A stretch of 64,000 bases of DNA from Salinimicrobium soli (GCF_048323655.1 NZ_JBLUWW010000001.1:434001-498000), one strand, 5' to 3'; counted from the first letter of the stretch, positions 1 to 9,277 are shown. Numbers and translations: made by a program. Notes: a model not told the origin generated them from the letters alone.

Positions 1-277
1 AATTTTCCCTTTTTTCTATGGGAGTACACTCGAGATATACCCGGTAAAATTCAAACAGGGCAGTGATATTATCTGCTGAATCTACTCCGGCCACTTCTTC
101 TGAAAAATCTTCTATACTCAAAACTCGTGGAGCAAAAAAAGAAGACCCGCCCATGGCAGCGAGCTGCTTTAAAAGAAAGGAGCCCGCCCTTTTACTAGGG
201 AGGACAAAAGTATATTCAGAAAGGGGTTTTTCTCTGGAAACAAGTTCTTGAAGGACCTGGGTTATGAATGTTGTCAT
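1..277 (-). CDS. AddB-like PD-(D/E)XK nuclease family protein, N-terminal fragment
   Basis: The minus-strand frame opens with ATG at 277-275 and runs off the left edge after 92 codons, so only the N-terminus is present. It begins MTTFITQVLQELVSREKPLS and continues with 'TFVLPSKRAGSFLLKQL' at about residues 23-39. This start is typical of the AddB-like helicase-nuclease partners of Bacteroidota, where an inactive helicase domain precedes a C-terminal PD-(D/E)XK nuclease lying outside the window. The likely role is double-strand break end resection with the AddA/RecB-like protein at 3320-6463. It follows ompA on the same strand, but a terminator at 293-317 separates them. The assignment rests on pattern and context; the nuclease motif cannot be seen. 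Confidence 0.65.
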   Translation of the reverse strand, partial: MTTFITQVLQELVSREKPLSEYTFVLPSKRAGSFLLKQLAAMGGSSFFAPRVLSIEDFSEEVAGVDSADNITALFEFYRVYLECTPIEKREN

Positions 278-282
278 GCCTT

Positions 283-317
283 AAAAATAAAAAACGCCCC
301 GATGATATCGGAGCGTT
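283..317 (-). terminator. Rho-independent terminator of ompA
   Basis: An 11-bp stem with one mismatch (AACGCCCCGAT against ATCGGAGCGTT, loop GAT) spans 293-317. Read on the minus strand it is followed by a U-rich run, the complement of the A-rich stretch at 283-292. It lies 25 bases past the ompA stop codon. Confidence 0.8.
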
Positions 318-341
318 TTCTAAAACTTTATTTTTTAGTTA

Positions 342-1748
342 CTACATATCAGTAGTATCCTCAGTTGCAGATTTCTTCATCTCTTTGTCTTTATCAAGAG
401 AGATTTCAACCCTTCTGTTTTCCTGTCTTCCTTTCGCAGTCTTGTTAGTTGCGATTGGTTGAGACTCACCATAACCTTCAGAAGTCATTCTGTTAGCTGG
501 TATTCCTGCAGTGATAAGGAACTCTCTTACAGAAGCAGCTCTTTCTTTAGAAAGTTTCAGGTTGTAAGAATCGCTACCAGTACTATCTGTATGACCACCA
601 ATGTGGAAGATAGTCTGTGGATATTCTTTCATGATATCTGCAATTGCCTGTAAGGTTTCTTTCGATTCCTCACGAATTGTTGCTTTATCAAGATCGAAAA
701 GAATAGTTCTTGAGTACTCATTCAATTCTTCGATAACCTCAACTGTAGGCTCTGGACAACCATTGTTTGCAGCAGTTCCTGCTACATCTGGACACTCGTC
801 GTCTTTATCAAGCACACCGTCGTTATCTCTATCTTGCCATGGGCAACCATTGTTTTCTTTTGGACCAGCTTCGTTTGGACATTCGTCATCGCTGTCTTTT
901 ACTCCGTCACCATCAGCATCTGGACATCCATTCATAGATTCTAAACCAGCAACTGTAGGACATTCATCTTTTGGATCTGGCACACCATCACCGTCTGTAT
1001 CAGGACATCCGTTGAACTGAGGAAGACCTGCTTCGTTAGGACATTCGTCATTTCTGTCTTCGATACCATCACCGTCAGAATCAGGACATCCGTTGAACTG
1101 CTCAAGACCTGGTACTTCAGGACATTCGTCATCTTTGTCGTAGATACCGTCACCGTCAGAATCTTTTCCACCAAGAGCGAATTTGATTCCAGCTACATGC
1201 TGCCAGTGAGATCTTACTGGATTGTCTTCAAAGTCATGCTTGTAAATAGTTTGAATATTGAAAGCAAAGTGATCAGACAACCAGAAGTTAAATCCTACTG
1301 TACCATCTAAAGTAGCAACACCTTCTTCATCTATCCAGGTATATCCACCACCAACACCAAGAACCGGATCAAACCAGCCTGCGTTAGCATCGTTGCGGAA
1401 ACTATAGTTGAAGGTTCCGTCAAGGCCATAATAAGTAAGACCATCCCAACCTTCATCACCGTACTTGTCAATCTTGTTTACAGAACCGGCAGCTTCAAAG
1501 TAAAAGCCAGCTCCAATATTACGGGCAATGGTAAGTCTGGAAATTCCGGGAAGTATGTTCCAGTGATCTCCTGAGTTCACAAATTCATCAAAATATCCAC
1601 CCAGAGGAGCGTCTTCACCGGTAGGAAAAAAATCTACCACATTAATTCCCAAACCTAAGGCCCAGGGATTATTATCATCCTGCGCCTGCGCGGTGCTGAA
1701 GCTCAGGATACATAATGTAGCCAATAAAAATTTGTTTAGATGTTTCAT
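342..1748 (-). CDS. OmpA family outer-membrane protein with thrombospondin type 3 repeats
   Basis: This 468-residue protein has a signal peptide (cleavage after about AQA at residue 22) and an N-terminal beta-barrel of about 170 residues. Five acidic calcium-binding thrombospondin type 3 repeats follow at about residues 197-335, each of the form DxDGDGxxDxxDECP...NGCP. The C-terminal OmpA domain (about 345-455) carries HTDSTGSDSYN and GRQENRRVEI, which include the conserved Asp and Arg that hold peptidoglycan diaminopimelate in this family. It should tether the outer membrane to the cell wall through a calcium-stiffened linker. It has its own promoter (1783-1813) and terminator (293-317), so it is probably monocistronic and strongly expressed. 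Confidence 0.93.
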   Translation of the reverse strand: MKHLNKFLLATLCILSFSTAQAQDDNNPWALGLGINVVDFFPTGEDAPLGGYFDEFVNSGDHWNILPGISRLTIARNIGAGFYFEAAGSVNKIDKYGDEGWDGLTYYGLDGTFNYSFRNDANAGWFDPVLGVGGGYTWIDEEGVATLDGTVGFNFWLSDHFAFNIQTIYKHDFEDNPVRSHWQHVAGIKFALGGKDSDGDGIYDKDDECPEVPGLEQFNGCPDSDGDGIEDRNDECPNEAGLPQFNGCPDTDGDGVPDPKDECPTVAGLESMNGCPDADGDGVKDSDDECPNEAGPKENNGCPWQDRDNDGVLDKDDECPDVAGTAANNGCPEPTVEVIEELNEYSRTILFDLDKATIREESKETLQAIADIMKEYPQTIFHIGGHTDSTGSDSYNLKLSKERAASVREFLITAGIPANRMTSEGYGESQPIATNKTAKGRQENRRVEISLDKDKEMKKSATEDTTDM

Positions 1749-1782
1749 ATTGAAGAGTTTAATTTTTCATTAGTTAGTTAAA

Positions 1783-1813
1783 CAAAAGTAGGCTGATAAA
1801 CATTATTAACAAA
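1783..1813 (-). promoter_or_regulatory. Flavobacterial-type promoter of ompA
   Basis: On the minus strand the -7 element TACTTTTG (1790-1783) fits TAnnTTTG exactly, and a TTTG (1813-1810) lies 19 bp upstream as the -33 element. The predicted transcript start near 1778 gives a leader of about 30 bases. This is the best two-box match seen in the window. Confidence 0.65.
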
Positions 1814-2040
1814 GCCCAATATAATAAAGTTTTCTTAATAAAACGCTGAAAAGTCCTGATATCAATGGCTTGCAATGCAAATAATTATAGAATTTTTATA
1901 AAATTTTACAAAAATTACACTTTAAAAAAGCACTTGTAAAACAGTCAATTAGGACTTTAATCTCCCAATTCTTTTTTGAAGACTTTAAGATTTTCGGCAG
2001 CTCTCGAAACCATTAAAAAAGTCAGCTTATCAAATGAAAA
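1814..2040. other. AT-rich intergenic spacer without a visible gene
   Basis: The ompA-kbl gap (1749-2094) holds the ompA promoter at its left end and the kbl terminator at its right end. The middle is very AT-rich. I see no start-stop frame of plausible coding quality and no strong stem. Confidence 0.6.
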
Positions 2041-2062
2041 AGCCCTCCTGTATAGGAGGGCT
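2036..2062 (-). terminator. Terminator of kbl
   Basis: A perfect 9-bp stem AGCCCTCCT/AGGAGGGCT with loop GTAT occupies 2041-2062. On the minus strand a short U run (complement of 2037-2040) follows. It starts 32 bases past the kbl stop codon. Confidence 0.75.
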
Positions 2063-2094
2063 GATGCTTATTTAAATTTGTAGGAATTACTCTT

Positions 2095-3288
2095 TTAGAT
2101 AATATTCAATTCCTTACCTACCTTGGTAAAGGCTGCTATTGCTTTGTCGAGGTGCTCTTTTGTGTGTGCTGCCGAAAGCTGAACCCTGATCCTGGCTTTC
2201 CCTTTTGGAACTACCGGATAGAAAAATCCGATCACATAAATTCCTTCTTCTAAAAGTCGATTCGCCATATCCTGAGACAGTTTTGCATCGTATAACATTA
2301 CCGGAACAATTGCAGCTTCCCCATCAATAATGTCAAATCCTGCGTCCTTTATTCCCTTTTTGAAGTATCTGGTGTTCTCTTTTACTTTAGTTCTTAAACT
2401 GTCATCTTTTTCCAACATTTCGAATACCTTAATAGAAGCTCCAACAATAGCCGGTGCCAGTGAATTGGAGAATAAATATGGTCTCGATCTTTGCCTCAGG
2501 ATCTCAATGATCTCTTTTTTAGCAGTGGTATAACCTCCCATTGCACCACCCAAAGCTTTTCCAAGCGTTCCTGTAATGATGTCAATTCTTCCCAAAACAT
2601 TCTTCTCCTCCAAAGTACCTATCCCATTCTCACCAATGAATCCGGTAGCGTGGCATTCATCGATCATCACCATGGCGTCATATTTCTCAGCCAGGTCACA
2701 GATCTTGTCAAGAGGCGCTACCAGGCCGTCCATAGAAAATACTCCATCAGTTACAATGATCTTAAAACGGGCACCTTTTTCATTGGCAGCGATCAATTGT
2801 TTTTCAAGATCTTCCATATTCCCATTTTCGTAACGGTAACGGGCTGCCTTACATAAACGCACTCCGTCAATGATCGATGCGTGGTTAAGGGAGTCAGAGA
2901 TAATGGCATCTTCTGCGGAAAGTAGCGGTTCAAACACTCCACCGTTAGCATCGAAAGCCGCGGCATAAAGAATGGTGTCTTCCATTCCGTAGAAATCAGA
3001 GATCTTTTTTTCCAGTTCTTTGTGAATATCCTGGGTTCCGCAGATAAAGCGAACACTCGACATTCCAAAACCCCGCTCATCCAGTGTATCCTTTGCTGCC
3101 TGGATCACTTCAGGGTGCGAAGAAAGTCCCAGGTAATTATTTGCGCAAAAATTGATCACTTTTTTGCCTCCTTCAATGGTGATCTCAGCACCCTGGGGAG
3201 AAGTGATCACCCGCTCTTTTTTGTAAAGGCCTTCTTCCTTTATTTGTTCTATTTCTTTTGACAGATATTCTTTTATAGCTCCGTACAT
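2095..3288 (-). CDS. kbl: Glycine C-acetyltransferase (2-amino-3-ketobutyrate CoA ligase)
   Basis: This is a 397-residue PLP enzyme of the alpha-oxoamine synthase family. The internal aldimine lysine is K244 in GTLGKALGG, the position known for E. coli Kbl, and the cofactor-binding motif MIDECHATG (about 208-216) is present. It interconverts 2-amino-3-ketobutyrate plus CoA with glycine plus acetyl-CoA, the second step of threonine breakdown. No threonine dehydrogenase gene is adjacent. It lies 31 bases after the AddA-like gene, and a -7-like TAATTTTG (3311-3304) on the minus strand could give it its own promoter. The closest alternative is another alpha-oxoamine synthase such as BioF, but full-length agreement favours Kbl. 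Confidence 0.93.
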   Translation of the reverse strand: MYGAIKEYLSKEIEQIKEEGLYKKERVITSPQGAEITIEGGKKVINFCANNYLGLSSHPEVIQAAKDTLDERGFGMSSVRFICGTQDIHKELEKKISDFYGMEDTILYAAAFDANGGVFEPLLSAEDAIISDSLNHASIIDGVRLCKAARYRYENGNMEDLEKQLIAANEKGARFKIIVTDGVFSMDGLVAPLDKICDLAEKYDAMVMIDECHATGFIGENGIGTLEEKNVLGRIDIITGTLGKALGGAMGGYTTAKKEIIEILRQRSRPYLFSNSLAPAIVGASIKVFEMLEKDDSLRTKVKENTRYFKKGIKDAGFDIIDGEAAIVPVMLYDAKLSQDMANRLLEEGIYVIGFFYPVVPKGKARIRVQLSAAHTKEHLDKAIAAFTKVGKELNII

Positions 3289-3303
3289 CTTTTATGTTTT
3301 TTA

Positions 3304-3311
3304 CAAAATTA
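3304..3311 (-). promoter_or_regulatory. Possible -7 element for kbl
   Basis: TAATTTTG on the minus strand fits TAnnTTTG and lies 16 bases before the kbl start. No convincing -33 TTG is found at the expected spacing, so this is only a candidate. Confidence 0.35.
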
Positions 3312-3319
3312 CACTTCTT

Positions 3320-6300
3320 TTATACATATTTAAGGCTGATATTTTCATTAATGTACACCAGGATCTTCTTTTCGATCTCATAAGCCATTTCTGAAAGCAC
3401 CTGACCGTATTCAGTTATCTGCTCCTGATGAAACTGCTTTTCTACACCTGTTTTATAATCTACAATCGTCACCTTGTTGCCATTGAAGTTGATCCTGTCC
3501 GGACGAAGGATTTCTCCTTGTGAAGACACCATATCTTTCTCATTGAAACAACTATTCGTACTTGCATATAGATGGCTGAGTTCTTCATGGTCCACCACCT
3601 GCCTGATCATTGAAAGTATCTCTTCATGATCACTTTCTTTAAAAAGGCCTTTTTCTTTTGCAGTTAAAAGAACCTGGTCAACATCATCTACCGAAAAGAT
3701 CTCAGCAAAAAGATCATGGACCAATTGCCCTTTTTCAATGGCTTCCTTTTGGCGTGAATCCCATAGAGCTCCGGCCCGGGTAATGATCGAAATATCATTG
3801 CTCTGGGTTGGGGATGAATAAAAATGTTGCTGCTGAACGTTTTCTAAAACCTTACCTTGCTCCTGAAGCAATTCACTACGGTTTCCGAAGTGGTATTCTT
3901 TACTTTCGTCCCACTTGCCAATGGATTTCAGATAAGAAATGAAAAGACCTGAAAATTTTCCCGATCGCTCATTTCCATTCTTATCCAGGTCATACTTCGA
4001 AATAATATACAACTGCTGTACGGGCCGGGTGAGAGCAACGTACAGAACATTCAGGGCGTCCAATTCACTTTGAGCGCAGAGTTCTTCATACAGCTCCGGG
4101 CATTGCCCCGGCCACTGTTTCATTTTATCTGAAGCTTTTAAATAAGCTACCGGTATTTCTTCATTTAATCCATCAGGAAGATCTGTCCACAATGATTCTC
4201 TCGCGGTGTCACTAATCTGGCTATTGGCAAAGGGATAGATCACCACCGGGAATTCCAGGCCTTTCGCCCTGTGAATGGTCATGATCTGCACTGCATTCTC
4301 TCCTTCAGGAACCACAATACTTAGATCGTCTTTTTTACGCTCCCATAATTCCAGATATTCCATTATTCCTGCACTTTCAGATTGCGATACTTCGTAAACA
4401 AAGTCAAGGAAGAACTGCAAATAAGCATTGGAATCTTTTACAAGTTCGCAAGCCCTGATGATATATTCTACAGCCTCATAAATGGAAACTGAAACTAGTT
4501 CAGCAAGCTGGATCTCAATTCCGTGCGGTTTTAAAGTATCAAAGAATTTCTGGCCCTCAAGCTCCAGAACCCTTTTAACAAAATGGAATTCATCCTCCAC
4601 TTCAATAGAATGCTTCAGAAGAAAATCTAAAATCTCGAATTTGGTGTTCTTTTCCGCGGGTTCTACACAGAACTTCAAAACGGCATTTATGAACTGAACT
4701 TCCGCAGCTCTGGATACCAGCAAACTTTCCGCAGAGATAACTGAAATCCCATGCTCATTCAGGAAATTAGCCACTGCAATACTCTCCTTCTTTTTTCTGG
4801 TTAGGATACAAACATCGCTTTTCCTTATCTGCTGTTCCTGTAGGTCGTTCAAGATCTCCAGCACTTTTTGGGGATAAGCTTCCATCTCCTCATCCGCATT
4901 TTCCGCCTCTACAAAGGACAGGTTAACGTAACCTTCCTGTGGAGTAGTAGATTCCTGAGAGCTGTTGAGGAAAAGCTCCCGATGTTCTTCCAGTTGAAAA
5001 CAGGCAGCGGAAAACCGGAAAAAATCGTTGTTGAAATTGACAATACTTTTTGCACTTCTGTAGTTGTTAGGCAACACCACCACTTTCTTCTCCTCGAGGT
5101 TGAACGGATTCTTATCACGGCACAATTCCATGAACTGTTCTGCCTTACCGCCACGCCAGCGATAGATGGATTGTTTGGCGTCACCAACAAGGGTAAGGCT
5201 GCCAAAGCCGGCTCCTGTATGCTGTACAGAAAGGGTATGATCTGCCAGGGGAATTAAATTTTCCCACTGTAACTGGCTCGTGTCCTGAAACTCATCGATG
5301 AAAAAGTGCCGGTATCTCTCGCCCAGCCTTTCATAGATGAAGGGCGCCGGCTGATCTTTTACTGCTTTCCCGATGATTGCATTAAATTCAGAGATCAGGA
5401 GAATAGAATTCTCCTGTTTGATCTCCTGTATCTGGTTTTGAATGGCACTTAGCAGAGAAAGCGGCACAAGGTTCTTTTCAATAGCCTTTAAAAATTGTAT
5501 CTCTAAAATGCCTTTTTTGGCTCCCTCAAATAATTCAACTATTCCTGGTTGCAGTTGATCGAGAATGCTCTTTTTATCCTCAGCCAGTTTCTTGGCATAA
5601 AGAGGATCATCTGCCAAATTGATTTGCCAGACGGCATCAAATTTATCGGGAAAATCCCCTTTTTGAAGCTTCTTAAAAAAGTTTGGGCAATAACTGCCCT
5701 TGAAATCGCCAGGTTCAATGCCGTTGTCTTTTATAAGTTCAAAAAATCGATTGGCAGTTTGAATTATTTGATCTTCCCGTTTTGCCGTTTCCTGCAGCAC
5801 TTTCTTCCGAAGGTCTTGGAAATCTGATAAATTTTTGTTCTTAATTTTATTTACGAACGGCTGACTGGTCTCTTCGGTTAGCAATTTCGCGATCTCCAAA
5901 AGATCCCGGGAGATATCCCAGCTCTTGTCGTCATCGGTCTTTGTAAGTACGAAACTCACCAGCACCCTGGTCAGCGCTTTGTCTTCACCTGCTTTATTGA
6001 TCACCCGGTCCACTGCTTCGGAAAGTACTTCTTCTGTATCAAGTTCTACTTCGAAATTCAATGGCAACTCCAGGTCTTTGGCAAAAGACCGCAACACTCT
6101 ATGAGTAAATCCGTCAATGGTCGAGATCTCAAAAGCAGCATAATTGTGAATGATACTTTTTAGAATATTCCGGCTTTTCCTGGTGATCTCTTCTTCAGGT
6201 AAATTGGTTTCCGCGGAAAGAATTTTAATAAGAGCTGCAGCTTTATCTCCGGAAGGAGTAGCTGACAGGGCTTTCAAACTGTCAATGATCCTGCTTTTCA

Positions 6301-6463
6301 TTTCCCCCACCGCCTTATTGGTGAAGGTGATGGCAAGAATATTTTTATAGCTGTCATCGCTACCGGAGGTAAGCAACAGTTTTAGATACTCTTTGACAAG
6401 GGTAAAGGTTTTACCCGAGCCTGCAGAAGCATCATAAATGGTGAAGGTATTAGTGGCTTTCAA
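3320..6463 (-). CDS. AddA/RecB-like UvrD-family helicase with C-terminal nuclease
   Basis: This 1047-residue superfamily 1 helicase has Walker A ASAGSGKT at residues 12-19, Walker B FIDEFQDTSQLQW near residue 390, motif III GDAKQSIYRWRGG and motif V/VI regions TIHRAKGLEFPVVIY and LNVLYVALTRPVQQLY. The C-terminus carries a RecB-type nuclease signature: GQLVHDLFAEIF, then RPDRINFNGNKVTIVDYKTG near residue 1000, with the D...DYK catalytic core. It should unwind and degrade broken DNA ends with the AddB-like protein at 1-277. The two are split by kbl and ompA rather than adjacent. No frameshift is visible. Confidence 0.88.
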   Translation of the reverse strand: MKATNTFTIYDASAGSGKTFTLVKEYLKLLLTSGSDDSYKNILAITFTNKAVGEMKSRIIDSLKALSATPSGDKAAALIKILSAETNLPEEEITRKSRNILKSIIHNYAAFEISTIDGFTHRVLRSFAKDLELPLNFEVELDTEEVLSEAVDRVINKAGEDKALTRVLVSFVLTKTDDDKSWDISRDLLEIAKLLTEETSQPFVNKIKNKNLSDFQDLRKKVLQETAKREDQIIQTANRFFELIKDNGIEPGDFKGSYCPNFFKKLQKGDFPDKFDAVWQINLADDPLYAKKLAEDKKSILDQLQPGIVELFEGAKKGILEIQFLKAIEKNLVPLSLLSAIQNQIQEIKQENSILLISEFNAIIGKAVKDQPAPFIYERLGERYRHFFIDEFQDTSQLQWENLIPLADHTLSVQHTGAGFGSLTLVGDAKQSIYRWRGGKAEQFMELCRDKNPFNLEEKKVVVLPNNYRSAKSIVNFNNDFFRFSAACFQLEEHRELFLNSSQESTTPQEGYVNLSFVEAENADEEMEAYPQKVLEILNDLQEQQIRKSDVCILTRKKKESIAVANFLNEHGISVISAESLLVSRAAEVQFINAVLKFCVEPAEKNTKFEILDFLLKHSIEVEDEFHFVKRVLELEGQKFFDTLKPHGIEIQLAELVSVSIYEAVEYIIRACELVKDSNAYLQFFLDFVYEVSQSESAGIMEYLELWERKKDDLSIVVPEGENAVQIMTIHRAKGLEFPVVIYPFANSQISDTARESLWTDLPDGLNEEIPVAYLKASDKMKQWPGQCPELYEELCAQSELDALNVLYVALTRPVQQLYIISKYDLDKNGNERSGKFSGLFISYLKSIGKWDESKEYHFGNRSELLQEQGKVLENVQQQHFYSSPTQSNDISIITRAGALWDSRQKEAIEKGQLVHDLFAEIFSVDDVDQVLLTAKEKGLFKESDHEEILSMIRQVVDHEELSHLYASTNSCFNEKDMVSSQGEILRPDRINFNGNKVTIVDYKTGVEKQFHQEQITEYGQVLSEMAYEIEKKILVYINENISLKYV

Positions 6464-6636
6464 AAAAAATTTTCACTAAAATAGGAAATGCAAGTTGAAT
6501 AACCTTTTTAATCTGTCAGGAAGCAGCATTAAATTGTGTAATTTTCAATTAGTTGCGAAATTTCCTTTTTTATGATTAGTAAAAACCTAAAAAAAGCCAA
6601 AGGTTTAAGGATTTTATAACATTTTATAATTTCTAT

Positions 6637-6660
6637 TAAATTTGCGAATGTCTAATTTTG
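6637..6660 (+). promoter_or_regulatory. Candidate sodA promoter (two overlapping -7 elements)
   Basis: Two exact TAnnTTTG matches occur upstream of sodA: TAAATTTG at 6637-6644 and TAATTTTG at 6653-6660. Neither has a clear -33 TTG at 17-21 bp. The second would give a leader of about 44 bases. Confidence 0.45.
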
Positions 6661-6708
6661 AAGTTGACAAGATTTACAGATTATTAATAATATAAAACAG
6701 TATAAACT

Positions 6709-7317
6709 ATGGCTTTTGAGTTACCAAAATTAAAATATGCATTTGATGCACTGGAACCTCACATTGACGCAAGAACAATGGAGATCCACCACGACAAACA
6801 CCATGCGGGTTACACCAGCAAATTGAACGACGCCATTAAAGGATCTGATAAGGAAGGAAAAAGTATAGAAGATATCCTGAAGAACCTGGATATGGAGAAT
6901 AAAGCAGTTCGCAATAATGGTGGAGGTTATTACAACCACAACCTTTATTGGGAGATCATGTCTCCGGAAGGAGGAGGAAAACCATCCGGTGAGCTTGCTT
7001 CTGCAATTGACAAAGCTTTTGGATCTTTCGATTCCTTTAAAGACGAATTCTCTAAAGCCGGAGCCGGACAATTTGGTTCAGGATGGGCATGGCTATGTGT
7101 AAAGAAAGGTGGAGAGCTGGATGTTTGTTCCACTCCTAACCAGGATAACCCGTTGATGCCGAATGTTGGGTGCGGTGGTACTCCAATACTTGGAATGGAT
7201 GTTTGGGAACACGCTTATTACCTGAAATATCAAAACCAGCGCCCTGCTTACATTGAAGCTTTCTTCAATGTGATCAATTGGGATGAAGTATCTAAAAGAT
7301 ATAACGAGGCTAAATAA
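6709..7317 (+). CDS. sodA: Superoxide dismutase, Mn/Fe family
   Basis: The 202-residue protein aligns end to end with the Mn/Fe superoxide dismutases. The metal ligands are H27 (in MEIHHDKHH), H77 (in YYNHNLYW), D164 and H168 (in GMDVWEHAYYL). Q145 in PNQDNPLM is the active-site Gln arrangement typical of the Mn type, so Mn or cambialistic use is more likely than strict Fe, though sequence alone does not settle this. It has no signal peptide and should detoxify superoxide in the cytoplasm. It stands alone between its own promoter candidates and a strong terminator at 7337-7372. Confidence 0.95.
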   Translation: MAFELPKLKYAFDALEPHIDARTMEIHHDKHHAGYTSKLNDAIKGSDKEGKSIEDILKNLDMENKAVRNNGGGYYNHNLYWEIMSPEGGGKPSGELASAIDKAFGSFDSFKDEFSKAGAGQFGSGWAWLCVKKGGELDVCSTPNQDNPLMPNVGCGGTPILGMDVWEHAYYLKYQNQRPAYIEAFFNVINWDEVSKRYNEAK

Positions 7318-7336
7318 GAACCTCTTAAGATTTTAG

Positions 7337-7372
7337 AAAATGGCCGGAAGATCTCTTCCGGCCATTTTTTTT
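7337..7372 (+). terminator. Strong terminator of sodA
   Basis: A perfect 13-bp stem (AATGGCCGGAAGA, loop TC, TCTTCCGGCCATT; 7339-7366) is followed by a run of eight T. It begins about 20 bases past the sodA stop. Confidence 0.9.
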
Positions 7373-7389
7373 CTGAAACTTTCGGACAT

Positions 7390-7419
7390 AAAAAAAGGTG
7401 GAAAGCTCCACCTTTTTTT
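7390..7419. terminator. Bidirectional terminator between sodA and recJ
   Basis: AAAAAAGGTGGA, loop AAGC, TCCACCTTTTTT (7391-7418) is symmetric with A and T runs on both sides, so it can end transcripts from either side. It is 160 bases past the recJ stop codon. Confidence 0.8.
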
Positions 7420-7579
7420 GCCCCAAATCTACCATGAACTTAACCTACTTATGTTATGGCTCTGCTAATATATATAAACACTTGATTATCAGAAATATTT
7501 TTAGATGAAATACCTTTAAAATAGTTGAAGAACCCTTCATATTTTAAGCTGTAAGAAATAAGAAACAGGAATAGGTAAA

Positions 7580-9277
7580 TTACTCCGGAACTATATCTTT
7601 TAAGCGGAGTTGCAGGGTGACATTTCCGTTGAAGTGGTTCTCTTCAACACAATAGGCGGCCCTCACCTTAGCGCCATCCTCAAAATGCCGGCATTTTTCG
7701 CCAAGATCAAAACCAATGGCATCAAATCCTGCCTCTGATGATCTTTGTTTCAGTTTGCATTTCAGATGTTTTTTGGTTTCTCCCACGCACTTTGCATAAC
7801 CGGAATCCTTTACACCTGTGGACATGAATACCGGAGTCATATTCCCGGGGCCAAAAGGGGCAAATTGCTTAAGAACCCTGTAAAACTTCGGAGTGATCTC
7901 ACTCAGCTGAAGTTCAGCATCTATGGTGATCTCAGGGATCAGGAGATTTTTATCAATACTCGAGGAAACCACCTCCTCAAATTTTCTTTTAAAATTCTCA
8001 TACTGGGCCTCCAAAAGTGTCAGTCCGGCGGCATATTTATGTCCCCCAAACTGCTCGATATATTCGCTGCAGCCTTCCAAAGCGTCATACACATCAAAGC
8101 CTTTTACTGAGCGGGCTGAGGCTGCCAGTTTTTCTCCGCTGCGCGTAAAGACGAGCGTTGGACGATAATAGGTTTCGGTCAACCTCGAAGCTACTATGCC
8201 AATAACCCCTTTGTGCCAGTTTTCATTGTAGACCACGGTTGTTAACCGCTCCTGCTCCTTCAGCTCTTCGATCTGCTCCAATGCTTCGACCGTGATGGAC
8301 TGATCTGCTGCACGTCTTTCAGTATTGAAAGTTTCAATTTCAGCTGCAAATCTTCGGGCGACCTCTTCATTTTCTTCAGTAAGCAGATTAACGGCGTGTA
8401 ATCCGTGCTTCATCCTCCCCGCGGCATTGATCCGTGGAGCAATTATGAAAACGACGTCAGTGATAGTCAGCTGATCTTTCTTTACCTGCTCCAGGATCGC
8501 TTTAAAACCTGCCCGTGGAGCAGCATTGATAACCTGAAGACCATGATAAGCCAGTACCCGGTTCTCCCCGGTTACAGGAACAATATCGGCACCTATGGCT
8601 GTCGCTACAAGGTCCAGGTAAGGTAACAGGGTTTCAAAAGTTTCCCCGCGCCTCGAATGGAGCGCCTGCACCAATTTGAAACCTACTCCACAACCGCAGA
8701 GTTCTTTATAAGGATATTCACAATCTTCTCTTTTTGGATCGAGTACAGCAACCGCTTTCGGAATTTCCTTTCCCGGCCGGTGGTGATCGCAAATAATAAA
8801 ATCAATATTTCTTTCTGAGGCATAGGCCACTTTTTCTATTGCCTTGATTCCACAGTCCAGGGCGATGATAAGGCTGATATCATTGTCTGCCGCAAAATCG
8901 ATCCCTTTGTAAGAGACTCCGTAACCTTCGTCATACCTGTCGGGAATGTAGGTAGCAACGGCAGGATAGAAAGTTTTAAGGTAAGAAGAAACGAGAGCCA
9001 CGCTGGTAGTACCATCTACATCATAATCTCCAAAGACCATGATATTTTCCCCTTTTTCGATCGCCTGCTCAATACGTTCTACCGCAGGTTGCATATCCTT
9101 CATTAAAAAAGGATCGTGCAGGTCTTTTAAAGATGGCCGAAAAAACTTTTTTGCTTCCTCGAAAGTGGTGATATCCCGCTGAACCAGAAGCGAAGCGATA
9201 GGCTTTTCAACTCCTAAAACTTTTTCCAGATAGTGTACTTTTTCAGGGTCAGGTTTGGGTTTTAGGGTCCAGCGCAT
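7580..9277 (-). CDS. recJ: Single-strand-specific DNA exonuclease RecJ
   Basis: This 565-residue DHH-family 5'-3' exonuclease acts in recombination and mismatch repair. Visible motifs are MVFGDYDVDGTTS (about residues 79-91, motif I), ALDCGIKAIE (motif II), ICDHHRPGKEIP (motif III, DHH) and INAAGRMKHG, followed by the DHHA1 domain (CSEYIEQFGGHKYAAGLTL) and the C-terminal OB fold. The length is typical. A -7-like TATTTTTG lies just upstream (9298-9291, minus). The next gene on this strand, rsmI, is about 100 bases upstream, so recJ is probably a separate unit. Confidence 0.95.
   Translation of the reverse strand: MRWTLKPKPDPEKVHYLEKVLGVEKPIASLLVQRDITTFEEAKKFFRPSLKDLHDPFLMKDMQPAVERIEQAIEKGENIMVFGDYDVDGTTSVALVSSYLKTFYPAVATYIPDRYDEGYGVSYKGIDFAADNDISLIIALDCGIKAIEKVAYASERNIDFIICDHHRPGKEIPKAVAVLDPKREDCEYPYKELCGCGVGFKLVQALHSRRGETFETLLPYLDLVATAIGADIVPVTGENRVLAYHGLQVINAAPRAGFKAILEQVKKDQLTITDVVFIIAPRINAAGRMKHGLHAVNLLTEENEEVARRFAAEIETFNTERRAADQSITVEALEQIEELKEQERLTTVVYNENWHKGVIGIVASRLTETYYRPTLVFTRSGEKLAASARSVKGFDVYDALEGCSEYIEQFGGHKYAAGLTLLEAQYENFKRKFEEVVSSSIDKNLLIPEITIDAELQLSEITPKFYRVLKQFAPFGPGNMTPVFMSTGVKDSGYAKCVGETKKHLKCKLKQRSSEAGFDAIGFDLGEKCRHFEDGAKVRAAYCVEENHFNGNVTLQLRLKDIVPE

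Noticed and set aside
601..1020. A 139-codon plus-strand frame with repeated Ser/Pro-rich segments
   Set aside because: It is the antisense shadow of the thrombospondin repeats of ompA; the repeats come from that gene.
6510..6535. TCAGGAAGCAGCA resembling the signal-recognition-particle RNA loop
   Set aside because: Only a short match; the pairing helix and length of SRP RNA are missing.
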